A stretch of DNA of 58,893 nucleotides from Clostridium sp. DSM 8431 (GCF_900116755.1 NZ_FPBY01000001.1:1-58893), one strand, 5' to 3'; numbered from the stretch's first letter, positions 33,839 to 43,831 are shown. A program made the numbers and translations. The notes: generated by a model from the sequence alone, not told the origin.

Positions 33839-36046
33839 TTGAAAAAGAAAGTATATCATGATGTTGCAAAAGTAAAAAAAAGAATTAGTCAAGCGTGTAT
33901 TGGTTTACTGGCATTAATTTTTATTCTTTCCTTAAGGTTGTCATATATAATGATAGTAAAGCAAAAAGAGTATTCAGCTATGGCAGAAGAACAATGGACA
34001 AGTGAAGTTTCTATAGATGCGAAAAGGGGAAGGATTCTAGATGGAAATGGAGTTGAATTAGCAGTTTCAGCTAATGTTTATAGAGTTGATTTTGATCTTA
34101 ATTCTATAAGAGATTACTTAAAAGGGGAAAATGCTAAATATAAAACTACTAAAGAATTAGCAGAAGCTATAGCTCCCTTTGTAGATATGAATGCAGAAGA
34201 TGTTCAAAAGAAGCTTGAAACAAAACTTCCAAGTGGAAAGGATGCAGGGTCTGCAACGCTTATAAGAAGGATTGAAAAAGAAGCTGCAGATAATATATCA
34301 GCATTAAATGTAAATGGTATTATTGTTTCTGCTGATACAAAGAGATATTATCCAGATGGCACATTCTTAGCTCATGTACTAGGATCTACTAATATTGATG
34401 GTCAAGGGTTAACTGGAGTAGAATTAAAATATAATGATATTTTATCAGGAACTCCAGGAGTTAAAATAACTGAACTTGATTCTTCAGATAGAGATTTACC
34501 TTATACAATATCTCAGTATACAGAACCTGTAGATGGTAAAGATGTTACACTTACTATTGATGAAAATATTCAATATTTTGCTGAAAGCACTGCTAAGCAA
34601 GCACTTACAGAACAAAAGGCAAAAGCAGTATCTGTTTTAGTTATGGATCCTAATACAGGAGAAATTTTGGCTATGGCAAATAAACCAGATTTTGATCCTA
34701 ATAATCCATACTCAGGAATAGAAGCTTTTGAAGGTGCAACAGATGGAGAAAAGCTTCAGAAGATGTGGAGAAACAGACTTGTAAGTGATACATTTGAACC
34801 AGGTTCCATATTTAAGGTTGTTACAGCTATTACTGCAATGGAAGAAGGGGTAGTTTCAGATGATGATACATTTGTATGTAATGGAAGTCTTAAATTTGGT
34901 AATAGAACAATAAAGTGTTGGAAGTCTGGAGGTCATGGAGTACAGCATCTTGGAGATATAGTTCAAAATTCATGTAATGTTGGCTTTATGGAATTAGGAG
35001 AAAAAATAGGTAAAGAAAAACTTACAGAATATATTAAGAAGTTTGGCTTTGGTCAGCTTTCTGGAATAGATCTTCCAGGAGAGGCAAAAGGTATAGTAAA
35101 ATCAGTAGATAATATATCAGAAACAGATTTAGCTACTATTTCTTTTGGTCAAACTAATACAGTAAACTCTGTTCAATATATGGCAGCATTTAATGCTATA
35201 GCAAATGGAGGTACTTGGATTCAACCACATGTAATGAAGGAAGTAACTCATGAAGATAGTAATGGTACTGAAATAATAGATACTACATTTACTCCAACAA
35301 CTAGAACAGTAGCTAGTTCAGAAAAGTCAGCAATTCTTAGAGAATATCTTGAAAGAGTTGTAACTAATGGTTCTGGAGCAAGTACATTTATTGAAGGATA
35401 TCATATAGGTGGTAAAACAGGAACAGCTCAAAAGATTAAGGATGATGGAACTGGATATGCTCAAGGAAAGTATATTTCAAGTTTTGTTGGAATGGCTCCA
35501 ATTGATAATCCTAAAGTAACTGTTATGATAACAGTTGATGAACCAGGTGCTGATCAATATTATGCAGGACAGGTTGCAGCTCCATATGCTAAAGGCTTAT
35601 TTACTAATATATTTAACTATATGGAAAGTAGCTTTAATAATGAAAATGCAGCTGCTTTAAATAAAGAAATTGTTATACCTGAAGTAAGAGGAATGAAGGT
35701 TGATGCAGCTAAAAAAGTATTAACTGATGCAGGACTTGAAGCTGATATATCAGGAGATCAAAATGGAATTATTAAAACAATGAAACCATATCCAGGATAT
35801 ACAGTAAAAGAAGGTGCAAAGGTAAGTCTATATACAAATGATGATGGTGGAAGCACAAATAGTATTGTTATGCCAGACTTAAGCGGATATTCAGAAGAAT
35901 CTGCAAAAGAGCTTTTAAATGCTTTAGGTCTTAAATATACATTAGCAGGTAGTGGAGTGGTAAATAATCAAAGCGTTCCTGCAGGTGAAGTAATAACAAA
36001 TGGAACAACAATAAAACTAGAATTAAAAACAACAATTGAAGATTAG
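33839..36046 (+). CDS. spoVD: Penicillin-binding transpeptidase, SpoVD/FtsI type with PASTA domains
   Basis: A 735-residue class B PBP that cross-links septal or spore-cortex peptidoglycan. One N-terminal membrane anchor (about 20-42) is followed by the PBP dimer domain, then the transpeptidase domain with all three active-site motifs: SIFK (in EPGSIFKVVTAI, near 326), SCN (QNSCNVGFM) and KTG (GGKTGTAQK, near 530). Two C-terminal PASTA domains start near 612 (IVIPEVRGMKVDAAKKVL) and 678 (IVMPDLSGYSEESAKELL). It is the only PBP gene in the cluster, so it may do both division and sporulation work. Start is TTG at 33839 after GGAGG. Confidence 0.92.
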   Translation: MKKKVYHDVAKVKKRISQACIGLLALIFILSLRLSYIMIVKQKEYSAMAEEQWTSEVSIDAKRGRILDGNGVELAVSANVYRVDFDLNSIRDYLKGENAKYKTTKELAEAIAPFVDMNAEDVQKKLETKLPSGKDAGSATLIRRIEKEAADNISALNVNGIIVSADTKRYYPDGTFLAHVLGSTNIDGQGLTGVELKYNDILSGTPGVKITELDSSDRDLPYTISQYTEPVDGKDVTLTIDENIQYFAESTAKQALTEQKAKAVSVLVMDPNTGEILAMANKPDFDPNNPYSGIEAFEGATDGEKLQKMWRNRLVSDTFEPGSIFKVVTAITAMEEGVVSDDDTFVCNGSLKFGNRTIKCWKSGGHGVQHLGDIVQNSCNVGFMELGEKIGKEKLTEYIKKFGFGQLSGIDLPGEAKGIVKSVDNISETDLATISFGQTNTVNSVQYMAAFNAIANGGTWIQPHVMKEVTHEDSNGTEIIDTTFTPTTRTVASSEKSAILREYLERVVTNGSGASTFIEGYHIGGKTGTAQKIKDDGTGYAQGKYISSFVGMAPIDNPKVTVMITVDEPGADQYYAGQVAAPYAKGLFTNIFNYMESSFNNENAAALNKEIVIPEVRGMKVDAAKKVLTDAGLEADISGDQNGIIKTMKPYPGYTVKEGAKVSLYTNDDGGSTNSIVMPDLSGYSEESAKELLNALGLKYTLAGSGVVNNQSVPAGEVITNGTTIKLELKTTIED

Positions 36047-36076
36047 TTCTAGTAAAGAAAAAATTGAGGTGATAGT

Positions 36077-37534
36077 ATGATTTTAAGTGAATTATTAAAA
36101 GGATTGGATTATGAAATTATACAAGGTGATGATAATGCTGAAGTTAATAAAGTAGAGTATGATAGCAGAAATGTTAGTGAAAATGATCTTTTTGTATGTA
36201 TAAAAGGTTATGCTACAGATGGACATAAGTATGCTGAAAGTGCATCAGAAAAAGGGGCTTGTGCAATTTTATGTGAAGATTTAGTAGAAGTTTCCAAAAA
36301 AGATGTCATAATTATAAAGGTTCAAGATTCTAGAAAGGCGTTAGCTAGAGTAGGAAGCAATTTTTATGGTAACCCATCTAAAAAGATGAAAATAATTGGT
36401 GTTACAGGTACAAATGGAAAGACTACTACAACATTTATGTTAAAGACTATTCTTGAAAAAGAAGGTAAAAAAGTTGGGTTAGTTGGAACAATTGCTAATT
36501 ATATTGGGGATGAAAAACTTCCAACAGAAAGAACTACACCTGAATCTTTTGAATTACAAAAATTATTCTCTGAGATGGTTGATAAGGGATGTGAATATTG
36601 TGTAATGGAGGTATCATCACATTCATTAGCTTTAGATAGAGTGTATGATATAGAATTTGAAGCAGGTATATTCACAAACATAACTAGAGACCATTTAGAT
36701 TTCCATAAAACTTTTGAGAATTACTATAAAGCAAAATTTAAGTTATTTGAAAACTCTAAATTAGCCGTAGTAAATATAGATGATAATTATGGAAAAGATG
36801 TTGTAAGAGATTTAAAGAGCCTTGGAAAAGACAATATAGTAACAGTATCAATTAAGGAAGATAGTGACTTTAAGGCATATGATGAAAAGTGTGGAAGCAG
36901 ACATATTGCTTTTAAACTTGATATAGATGGAAAAACAGAAGACTTTATAGTTGGTATGCCAGGAGAATTTAATATTTACAATTCCTTAGGTGCAATTGCA
37001 ACTCTTTATAAATTAGGAATTTCTTTAGACAGTATAAAGAAGGGAATAGAAAAAGTTGTTGTTTTAGGAAGATGTGAAATGGTTGGACGTAAATATAATC
37101 TTCCATTCACTATAATAGTTGATTATGCTCATACTCCAGATGGTCTTGATAATATCTTAAAAACAGCTAGAGGCTTTACTGAAAACAGATTAATATCTGT
37201 ATTTGGATGTGGAGGAGATAGAGATAAGGTTAAGAGACCTCAAATGGGTAAAATAGGAAGTGAACTATGTGATATAGCTATTATAACTTCAGATAATCCA
37301 AGAACAGAAAATCCTGCTAGCATAATAGCTGATGTTGTAGAAGGTATTGATAAAGATAACTATGAAGTTATTGAAAATAGAAAAGATGCTATAAAGAGAG
37401 CTATAGAAATAGCTAAGGCTGGAGATGTTATAGTAATAGCAGGAAAAGGTCATGAAGATTATCAAATCTTAAACACTGGAAAGATTCATTTTGATGAAAG
37501 AGAAGTAGTAGACGATATACTAAAAAACAGATAA
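36077..37534 (+). CDS. murE: UDP-MurNAc-tripeptide synthetase MurE
   Basis: A 485-residue Mur ligase adding the third stem-peptide residue to UDP-MurNAc-L-Ala-D-Glu with ATP. The P-loop is [12 protein letters not shown] (near residue 110); the carbamylated-lysine region and [12 protein letters not shown] follow. The DNPRTENP motif (near 415) is of the DNPR type that goes with diaminopimelate as substrate, rather than lysine. Length and domain order are standard. It follows the PBP gene in the dcw order and is separated from murF by an 89-base gap with a strong hairpin. Confidence 0.95.
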   Translation: MILSELLKGLDYEIIQGDDNAEVNKVEYDSRNVSENDLFVCIKGYATDGHKYAESASEKGACAILCEDLVEVSKKDVIIIKVQDSRKALARVGSNFYGNPSKKMKIIGVTGTNGKTTTTFMLKTILEKEGKKVGLVGTIANYIGDEKLPTERTTPESFELQKLFSEMVDKGCEYCVMEVSSHSLALDRVYDIEFEAGIFTNITRDHLDFHKTFENYYKAKFKLFENSKLAVVNIDDNYGKDVVRDLKSLGKDNIVTVSIKEDSDFKAYDEKCGSRHIAFKLDIDGKTEDFIVGMPGEFNIYNSLGAIATLYKLGISLDSIKKGIEKVVVLGRCEMVGRKYNLPFTIIVDYAHTPDGLDNILKTARGFTENRLISVFGCGGDRDKVKRPQMGKIGSELCDIAIITSDNPRTENPASIIADVVEGIDKDNYEVIENRKDAIKRAIEIAKAGDVIVIAGKGHEDYQILNTGKIHFDEREVVDDILKNR

Positions 37535-37552
37535 AATAATAATGATAATGGA

Positions 37553-37586
37553 TGTGGAATATTACATATGCTAGTAATATTCCACA
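37553..37586 (+). other. Perfect 13-bp hairpin between murE and murF
   Basis: TGTGGAATATTAC (37553-37565) and GTAATATTCCACA (37574-37586) pair perfectly around an 8-base loop in the 89-base gap. There is no clear T tract afterwards. It may attenuate, stabilise or be a protein site inside the operon. Confidence 0.65.
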
Positions 37587-37623
37587 TATTATTGATATAA
37601 AAAATGAAAATAGGTGAATTTAG

Positions 37624-38973
37624 GTGGAATTAACTTTTAATGAATTAGTTGAAGCTGTTAATGGAAAATTAATAGTTGAAAACAGTAATAAGGATTTTAA
37701 TAGTATTTGTACAGATACTAGAAAGATTGAAAAGAATAACGTATTTTTAGCGTTAAAAGGTGATAATTTTAATGGTAATAAATATGTTAAAACTGCAATG
37801 GAAAAAGGTGCGTCAATTGCAATAGTTGATGAAGTATGTTTTGATGAAAATGAAGTTAAGGGAAATGTAATAAAAGTAGATAATACATATGATGCATTAT
37901 TAAACTTAGCAAAGTATTACAGAGAAAAACTAAATGTAAAAGTTGTTGGAATAACTGGTTCAACAGGAAAAACATCAACAAAAGATTTAGTGGCAGCATT
38001 TTTGCAAGGAAAATATAAAGTTTTCAAAACTAAAGGGAATTTCAATAATCATATAGGACTTCCTCTTATGATATTAAGTATGGACTCAAGTATAGATGTT
38101 GCTGTTTTAGAAATGGGTATGAGCAATTTAGGAGAAATAGATACTTTAGCTAATTGCGCTAGACCAGATATTGCTATGATAACTAATATTGGTTTATCTC
38201 ATATTGAAAATTTAAAAACTCAAGAAAATATATTAAAAGCTAAAATGGAAATAACAAATTACTTTACTGATAAGAATGTGCTTATAGTAAATGGAGAAGA
38301 TGAATTTTTAAAAGGCATAAAAGAAACATCATTTAAAGTTATAAAAACTGGTTATGATGACAATAATATGATTAGAGCTTATGATCCAGTATTAAAAGAA
38401 GATTCTACATCTTTTAAAATTAAGGATAATGGTAAAGAATATACTTTTGTGCTTCCAATGGTAGGAGCTCATAATATATTAAATTCATTACTAGGAATAG
38501 CTGCTTCAAAGGAATTAGGTGTAACTTATGAAGAAATGATAGAAGGCTTAAAGAAAATAGAAGCTACATCTATGAGACTTGAATTTAAAGAAACAAATGG
38601 ATATACAGTTATTAATGACTGCTATAATGCAAGTCCTGATTCTATGAAAGCAGCTTTAGATGTACTAAAAGCTAGAAGAGGAAAAAGAAAAATAGCTATT
38701 TTAGGTACTATGAGAGAGCTTGGAGATGAATCTAAAAAAGCTCATAAATTAGTAGGAGAATATGCAAAAAACAAAGCGGATATATTGATTACATGTGGTG
38801 AATTTATAGAAGACTATAAACTTGGATATGGAGATCAAAATATTTTCACATATGAAACAAAGCAAGAGCTTATTCAAAATTTATCTAATATAATAAGCGA
38901 AGGTGATGTTATCTTAGTTAAGGCTTCTAGAGGAGCAAAATTTGAAGAAATTGTTGAAGAATTAGTAAAGTAA
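37624..38973 (+). CDS. murF: UDP-MurNAc-tripeptide-D-Ala-D-Ala ligase MurF
   Basis: A 449-residue Mur ligase that adds D-Ala-D-Ala to complete the UDP-MurNAc-pentapeptide. The N-terminal UDP-binding domain (about 1-105) is followed by the ATPase domain with GITGSTGKTSTKD (near 112), NNHIGLPLMIL, MGMSNLGEI and VINDCYNASPDSMKAAL, a MurF hallmark. The start is GTG 37624, 7 bases after TAGGTG. mraY follows. Confidence 0.95.
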   Translation: MELTFNELVEAVNGKLIVENSNKDFNSICTDTRKIEKNNVFLALKGDNFNGNKYVKTAMEKGASIAIVDEVCFDENEVKGNVIKVDNTYDALLNLAKYYREKLNVKVVGITGSTGKTSTKDLVAAFLQGKYKVFKTKGNFNNHIGLPLMILSMDSSIDVAVLEMGMSNLGEIDTLANCARPDIAMITNIGLSHIENLKTQENILKAKMEITNYFTDKNVLIVNGEDEFLKGIKETSFKVIKTGYDDNNMIRAYDPVLKEDSTSFKIKDNGKEYTFVLPMVGAHNILNSLLGIAASKELGVTYEEMIEGLKKIEATSMRLEFKETNGYTVINDCYNASPDSMKAALDVLKARRGKRKIAILGTMRELGDESKKAHKLVGEYAKNKADILITCGEFIEDYKLGYGDQNIFTYETKQELIQNLSNIISEGDVILVKASRGAKFEEIVEELVK

Positions 38974-38984
38974 GAATTACAGTT

Positions 38985-39021
38985 AGGAGGTAACTGTCTT
39001 GAAGTTAAGACAGAATATTTT
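38985..39021 (+). promoter_or_regulatory. mraY translation-initiation region with internal hairpin
   Basis: The best ribosome site, AGGAGG at 38985-38990, is 31 bases before the mraY ATG at 39022. Between them CTGTCTT (38994-39000) pairs perfectly with AAGACAG (39007-39013). If folded, the hairpin brings the site to an effective spacing of about 11 bases. The same AGGAGG is 8 bases before a TTG at 38999 that opens a 12-codon frame ending at 39035-39037, overlapping the mraY start. Confidence 0.6.
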
Positions 39022-39984
39022 ATGGGGGACATATTAACGAACAAAATATTATTAGCATTTATCATAGGTTTAGTGGCATCGCTAATACTTGGACCTATAA
39101 TAATACCACTTCTTCATAAATTGAAGTTTGGTCAAAACATAAGAAAAGAAGGCCCTAAAAGCCATTTAAAGAAAGCAGGTACACCAACTATAGGAGGACT
39201 TATATTTTTAGCATCAATATGTATTGTTATGGTGTGTATGAGATATAGTCTTACAGATAAGGCTATGGTAGTTTTATATGCAACACTTGCTTTCGGACTA
39301 ATAGGTTTTTTAGATGATTTATTAAAAATAATTCATAAAGAAAATGAAGGCTTAACAGCAAAACAAAAGTTTATACTTCAAATACTATTTTCTATTGCAG
39401 TAGCTGTTTATTGTTATAAGGTACTTGGCACTTCAGTTTCAATACCATTTATAGATTTTAAATGGAATATGGGTATTCTTTATATACCTTTTGTAATAAT
39501 TTATTATGCGGCTGTAACTAATGCAGTTAATTTAACAGATGGATTAGATGGGTTAGCTACATCAGTAACAATTTTAGTGTTAACATTTATAGCTATATTT
39601 TCTTATAAAGTAGATATGGTAAGTGTAACTGTATTTACAGTAGGATTAATTGGTGCTTTATTAGGATTTTTAAGATTTAATGCGTTCCCAGCTAAGGTGT
39701 TTATGGGGGACACAGGATCCCTTGCGTTAGGAGGTGCACTAGCAACTTTAATGCTTGTTTTAAAATCACCATTTTTAATAATAATAGTAGGTGGAATATA
39801 TGTAATGGAAACATTATCTGTAATTATTCAGGTTACTTCTTTTAAACTAACAGGAAAAAGAGTATTTAAGATGTCACCTATACATCATCATTTTGAACAA
39901 TGTGGTTGGTCAGAAGTAAAGATAGTTTCAGTATTCTCTATTATTACATTTATCTTGTGCGTTATTGGTTTTGTCTCTCTATAA
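39022..39984 (+). CDS. mraY: Phospho-MurNAc-pentapeptide translocase MraY
   Basis: A 320-residue integral membrane enzyme with about ten helices, transferring phospho-MurNAc-pentapeptide to undecaprenyl phosphate to form lipid I. Catalytic elements are visible: GFLDDLLK (Asp pair, near residue 94), [13 protein letters not shown] (near 170), [14 protein letters not shown] and the [15 protein letters not shown] histidine motif near 290. The ATG at 39022 gives a normal N-terminus; it has an unusual leader, described separately. Confidence 0.96.
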   Translation: MGDILTNKILLAFIIGLVASLILGPIIIPLLHKLKFGQNIRKEGPKSHLKKAGTPTIGGLIFLASICIVMVCMRYSLTDKAMVVLYATLAFGLIGFLDDLLKIIHKENEGLTAKQKFILQILFSIAVAVYCYKVLGTSVSIPFIDFKWNMGILYIPFVIIYYAAVTNAVNLTDGLDGLATSVTILVLTFIAIFSYKVDMVSVTVFTVGLIGALLGFLRFNAFPAKVFMGDTGSLALGGALATLMLVLKSPFLIIIVGGIYVMETLSVIIQVTSFKLTGKRVFKMSPIHHHFEQCGWSEVKIVSVFSIITFILCVIGFVSL

Positions 39985-40008
39985 GTAATATCAATGGAGG
40001 ATTTATAA

Positions 40009-41121
40009 ATGGGAAGACTTGTTAAAGTAAAGAAAAAATTAGGCAGTATGGATTATGGAGTTTTTTATTCAGTGCTTATTTTACTTTCAGTAGGAATAGT
40101 TATGGTATATTCAGCTAGTTCCTATTATGCTATGTTTAGATATAAAAACAGTTCTTACTTTTTAACTAAGCAAGCTTTTATAGCCCTACTTGGAATTGGT
40201 ACTATGATACTATTTATGAATTTTGATTATCATAAATTAAAAAAAGTAACACGCATACTAATGATTGTAACAATACCCTTGCTTTTAGCGGTGTATTTTT
40301 TCCCTGCAACAAATGGGGCACAAAGATGGATAAAGATAGGTTCTTTGACTTTTCAGCCCTCAGAACTTGCTAAATATGTTGTAGTACTTTATTTAGCTAA
40401 AAGGCTATCTGAGAGAGGCGATAAAATAAAGGACTTTTGGAAAGAGATAGTACCTGATATTGCTGTGGCAGGATTTTATGCAGGTTTAGTTCTTGCACAA
40501 AAGAATTTAAGTATAGCTTCACTTATAATGATAGTTTCTTTTATCATGCTTTTTTCAGCAGGAGGAAGAATAAAACACTTATTTGGATATGTTTTCCCAG
40601 TGCTTTTATCAGCAGCCCTTGCTTTTGCACTTATACCAACATATAGAAGAAAAAGAATGTTAAACTTTATTAATCCATGGAAGGATGCTTCAGGAAATGG
40701 ATATCAGTTAGTTCAGTCTTTTTATGCCTTAGGAGCAGGTGGACTATTAGGGCTTGGGCTTGGGCAGTCAAGACAGAAGACATTATATATGCCTGAGCCT
40801 CATAATGATTTTATTTTTTCTATAATAGGAGAAGAGCTTGGTTTAGTTGGATGTCTTGCCATACTTTGTGTTTTTGGAGTCCTTATTTGGAGAGGAATAA
40901 AGGTAGCTCTTAATGCGAGAGATACTTATGGAATGCTTCTTGCATTAGGTATTACTTCTGTTATTGCGGTACAGACAATAATAAATATAGCAGTTGTAAC
41001 TGGTTCTATGCCAGTAACAGGAGTTCCATTACCTTTTATTAGTTATGGTGGTACATCACTATTAATTACTATGTCAGCTATGGGTGTGCTATTAAATATA
41101 TCTAGACAAAAGAAAAGTTGA
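40009..41121 (+). CDS. ftsW: SEDS glycosyltransferase, FtsW/SpoVE family
   Basis: A 370-residue polytopic membrane protein of the SEDS family. SEDS proteins polymerise lipid II as partners of class B PBPs. Typical pieces are YSASSYYAMFRYKN, GAQRWIKIGSLTFQPSELAKYVVVLYLAK (the catalytic region), FIFSIIGEELGLVG and the C-terminal PLPFISYGGTSLLITMSAMG. Position after mraY fits FtsW or SpoVE; the two cannot be told apart here. GGAGG precedes the ATG. murD, which often lies between mraY and ftsW, is absent, and murG does not follow. Confidence 0.93.
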   Translation: MGRLVKVKKKLGSMDYGVFYSVLILLSVGIVMVYSASSYYAMFRYKNSSYFLTKQAFIALLGIGTMILFMNFDYHKLKKVTRILMIVTIPLLLAVYFFPATNGAQRWIKIGSLTFQPSELAKYVVVLYLAKRLSERGDKIKDFWKEIVPDIAVAGFYAGLVLAQKNLSIASLIMIVSFIMLFSAGGRIKHLFGYVFPVLLSAALAFALIPTYRRKRMLNFINPWKDASGNGYQLVQSFYALGAGGLLGLGLGQSRQKTLYMPEPHNDFIFSIIGEELGLVGCLAILCVFGVLIWRGIKVALNARDTYGMLLALGITSVIAVQTIINIAVVTGSMPVTGVPLPFISYGGTSLLITMSAMGVLLNISRQKKS

Positions 41122-41128
41122 AAATATT

Positions 41129-41160
41129 AAAAAATCACTGCAAAAGCAGTGATTTTTTTA
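41129..41160 (+). terminator. Intrinsic terminator after ftsW/spoVE
   Basis: AAAAAATCACTGC (41129-41141), AAAA loop, and GCAGTGATTTTTT (41146-41158). It separates the mur-ftsW part from ftsQ. Confidence 0.88.
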
Positions 41161-41231
41161 ATTTTGTAATGAAATTAGAATAATTAAGTGTTATTATATT
41201 CATAGCATAATATGATAAAAAAGGGATAGGG

Positions 41232-41984
41232 ATGGTTATGGCAAATACAAACAATGTATATATAAGAAAGGCACGAAAAAATAGAAAAATAAAAAGGATA
41301 ATATTATTATGTATTTTTTTAATTTTTAGTGGAATAATTGTAATTACATATACAGATATTTTTAAAATAAAAGATGTTGAAATTACAAGTGAAAATCTAC
41401 TTGTTAAAGATTACGTTGAAGAAAAAGCTGAATCCTTAAAAGGCTTGAATCTTGTGTTTTTAACAGATAAAAAATTAAATAGCATATTTGCAGATAATTA
41501 TTATATTAGCGAAGTAAAAATGAAAAAGATTTATCCATCATCTATAAATATTTCTGTGACAGAAAAAACAGGACTATTTTATCAAAAAGATGGAAGCATG
41601 TATAATATATTAAGCAGTGGGATGATATATATTGAAAATACCAGTACAATAAAAAGCGATAATATGATTGAAATTGTAGGAGTAGACTTTTTAGGTAGGG
41701 GAATAGGAGAAGATATAAGTACTTCAACAAGAGAAAAAGAATTCTTAAACAATATATATAATGCTCAAGAATTTTTAAATGAAAATTTTGATGATGTAAA
41801 AATTACGAAAGTAGATATTTCTAATTTATCAGATATAAAGTGTTACTTTAATAATGTAGAAGTCTATCTTGGAAATGATGAAGATACTATAAAAAAAATT
41901 AAAACAGCAGCTTTAATTTATGATCAGTGTGGCGTGAAAAACTATATTAAAGTAAATTTTACTGGTTCGCCTGATTTTGAATAA
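41232..41984 (+). CDS. ftsQ: FtsQ/DivIB cell-division protein
   Basis: A 250-residue bitopic divisome protein. A basic cytoplasmic N-terminus (ARKNRKIKRI) precedes one membrane helix (about 23-42), a POTRA domain (FKIKDVEITSENLLVKDYVEEKAESLKGLNLVFL, about 45-110) and a beta-rich domain (about 110-225). FtsQ/DivIB works with FtsL and FtsB/DivIC to activate the septal synthase. ATG 41232 has AAGGGA upstream; ATG 41238 is also possible. It starts a second transcription unit after the terminator. Confidence 0.88.
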   Translation: MVMANTNNVYIRKARKNRKIKRIILLCIFLIFSGIIVITYTDIFKIKDVEITSENLLVKDYVEEKAESLKGLNLVFLTDKKLNSIFADNYYISEVKMKKIYPSSINISVTEKTGLFYQKDGSMYNILSSGMIYIENTSTIKSDNMIEIVGVDFLGRGIGEDISTSTREKEFLNNIYNAQEFLNENFDDVKITKVDISNLSDIKCYFNNVEVYLGNDEDTIKKIKTAALIYDQCGVKNYIKVNFTGSPDFE

Positions 41985-42004
41985 ACTAGGAGGAATATTA
42001 AGGA

Positions 42005-42736
42005 ATGAAAAAAGTGGTATCACAAGTTACAGTAGCATTGGTATGTGCCATACTAGGTTTCTTACTAGCATACCAATTTAAAGTATTGGCAAAAAACGAT
42101 AGTCAAAATGGTGATTATAGTAATTCCAATATATTAGATGAAATAGAAAGTTTGAAAAAGGAAAAAGAAGAACTTGCAAGTACCAATGCAAAGTTGACTG
42201 AAGAAGTGAAAAAAATCGAAGAAAGTGCTTCGGAGGAAGGTGAAATAGAAAAGGAAATAAAAAAGCAGCTTGATACAGCTAGAATGCAACTTGGATTAGT
42301 AGATGTTGAAGGTCCAGGTATTATAATAACTATTACACCTAAAACTAACATATTTGGTTCTGGTTCAACAAGTGATATAAGCACTAATTTAGATGAAAGA
42401 GAACTTATAAATATAATTAATTTATTATGGTTTTCAAAGGCAGAAGCTATTTCAGTAAATGATTATAGAATAACTCCACAAACGGGTATTAAAACATCTA
42501 ATAATTATTTATGGATAGGTTCAGCAGGAAAGGTAAGCCCTAAAGAAAAGATTGTTATTGAAGCTATTGGAGATAAAACTAAACTTAATGTTGGGGTTAG
42601 ATTTCAATCAGATTATAATTTAACTACAGGGACACTTGCAAATTATGATGTAGATGTTAAACTTGTAGATGAATTACAAATTGATAAAACAACTCAGACA
42701 TTAAAAAGTGATTATATTACTCCGGTTGTAGAGTAA
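42005..42736 (+). CDS. DUF881 family protein, first copy
   Basis: A 243-residue protein with an N-terminal membrane helix (about 4-27), a coiled coil (IESLKKEKEELASTNAKLTEEVKKIEE) and a beta-rich DUF881 domain (VDVEGPGIIITITP, then INLLWFSKAEAISVNDYRITPQTGI). It belongs to the YlxW/YlxX group found between ftsQ/divIB and ftsA in Bacillus, of unknown role. A second copy lies beyond sbp. Co-transcribed with ftsQ (20-base gap). Confidence 0.87.
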   Translation: MKKVVSQVTVALVCAILGFLLAYQFKVLAKNDSQNGDYSNSNILDEIESLKKEKEELASTNAKLTEEVKKIEESASEEGEIEKEIKKQLDTARMQLGLVDVEGPGIIITITPKTNIFGSGSTSDISTNLDERELINIINLLWFSKAEAISVNDYRITPQTGIKTSNNYLWIGSAGKVSPKEKIVIEAIGDKTKLNVGVRFQSDYNLTTGTLANYDVDVKLVDELQIDKTTQTLKSDYITPVVE

Positions 42737-42748
42737 AGGAGGATAGCT

Positions 42749-43090
42749 ATGGTAGCAGGAATTGGATTATTATTAGGAATAATATTAGGGTTTATATTAG
42801 ATGTAAATATACCAGAGAAGTTTTTACCATATATGTCAGTAGCAATCTTAGCATGTCTTGATTCAGTATTTGGAGCTATTAAGGCAAACTTATCTAAAAA
42901 TTTTCAGGCTAATATCTTTATATCTGGTTTTTTTGGAAATGCATTATTAGCTGCAGGATTAGCTTATCTTGGAGATAAACTTGGTATACCTATATATATA
43001 GCAGCTGTAATTGTTTTTGGAGGAAGAATTTTTGATAACTTTGCTATTATCAGAAGAATACTTATAGAAAAATTAAAGTTTAGACATTGA
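42749..43090 (+). CDS. sbp: Small basic family protein (DUF1290, Sbp)
   Basis: A 113-residue membrane protein with about three hydrophobic helices, matching the Sbp/DUF1290 family by the start GIGLLLGIILGFILDVNIPEKFLPYMSVAILACLDSVFGAIKA. In Bacillus sbp sits between ylxX and ftsA. Its function is unknown. AGGAGG is well placed before the ATG. It is flanked by two DUF881 genes. Confidence 0.9.
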   Translation: MVAGIGLLLGIILGFILDVNIPEKFLPYMSVAILACLDSVFGAIKANLSKNFQANIFISGFFGNALLAAGLAYLGDKLGIPIYIAAVIVFGGRIFDNFAIIRRILIEKLKFRH

Positions 43091-43099
43091 GGTATTTAA

Positions 43100-43831
43100 A
43101 TGAAAAATATAGGATCAAAAACTATTATTTTTATTTTAACAGTATCTTTAGGTTTTTTAATTGCAGGAAAATTTAGCTTTCAAGGTTTTAATGATTCCTT
43201 AAAACTAAATACAGCACAGTATCAAGATGCAATTGAAAAAAAGAATAAGTTATTGAAGGAAATTGGAAGCTTAAAGTCAGATAATGCTAAGGCACAAGAA
43301 AAAATTGAAAAGTATACTAATGAAGGTGTTAATAGTGAAAAAGTTGTTGAGGACATGAAATCTGAATTAGAACAGCTTAATATGATGACTGGTTTTGATG
43401 AAGTATCTGGAGAAGGAATCGTTATTATAGTTAATGATGGAGTATTTGACAATGATTTAGATTCTCAGCAGGACTTACTTAGAAAAACTCTTCATGATGC
43501 AGATATGTTTGCAATTTTAAATGAGCTGAAATCTGTAGGTGCAGAAGCTATTTCAATAAATGAACATAGGTTTACTCCTTTATCTGCATTAACTTGTAAG
43601 TATGCTTTTTTAGAGTTTGAAGATTCAGATATGGTTTCGGCACCTTTTAATATATACGCTATTGGAGATGCTGAAACTATGAAAAGTTTGATGTTAGAGG
43701 ATGGAAGCTACTTGAAAAGACTACAAATTAGAGGACTTTCAGTTGAGTTAGAAGTTAAAGAAAATATTGTTATGAAAGCTTCTACTACAAGAGAAATGAA
43801 GTATGCTAAGGAATTTATAAAAAATAATTGA
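43100..43831 (+). CDS. DUF881 family protein, second copy
   Basis: A 243-residue paralogue of the first copy: N-terminal membrane helix, coiled coil (KKNKLLKEIGSLKSDNAKAQEKIEKYTNE) and DUF881 domain with VSGEGIVIIVNDGV and ILNELKSVGAEAISINEHRFTPLSAL. It starts 9 bases after sbp. Expected next genes ftsA and ftsZ are absent; a 97-base gap with a 14-bp AT hairpin leads to yggS. Confidence 0.87.
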   Translation: MKNIGSKTIIFILTVSLGFLIAGKFSFQGFNDSLKLNTAQYQDAIEKKNKLLKEIGSLKSDNAKAQEKIEKYTNEGVNSEKVVEDMKSELEQLNMMTGFDEVSGEGIVIIVNDGVFDNDLDSQQDLLRKTLHDADMFAILNELKSVGAEAISINEHRFTPLSALTCKYAFLEFEDSDMVSAPFNIYAIGDAETMKSLMLEDGSYLKRLQIRGLSVELEVKENIVMKASTTREMKYAKEFIKNN

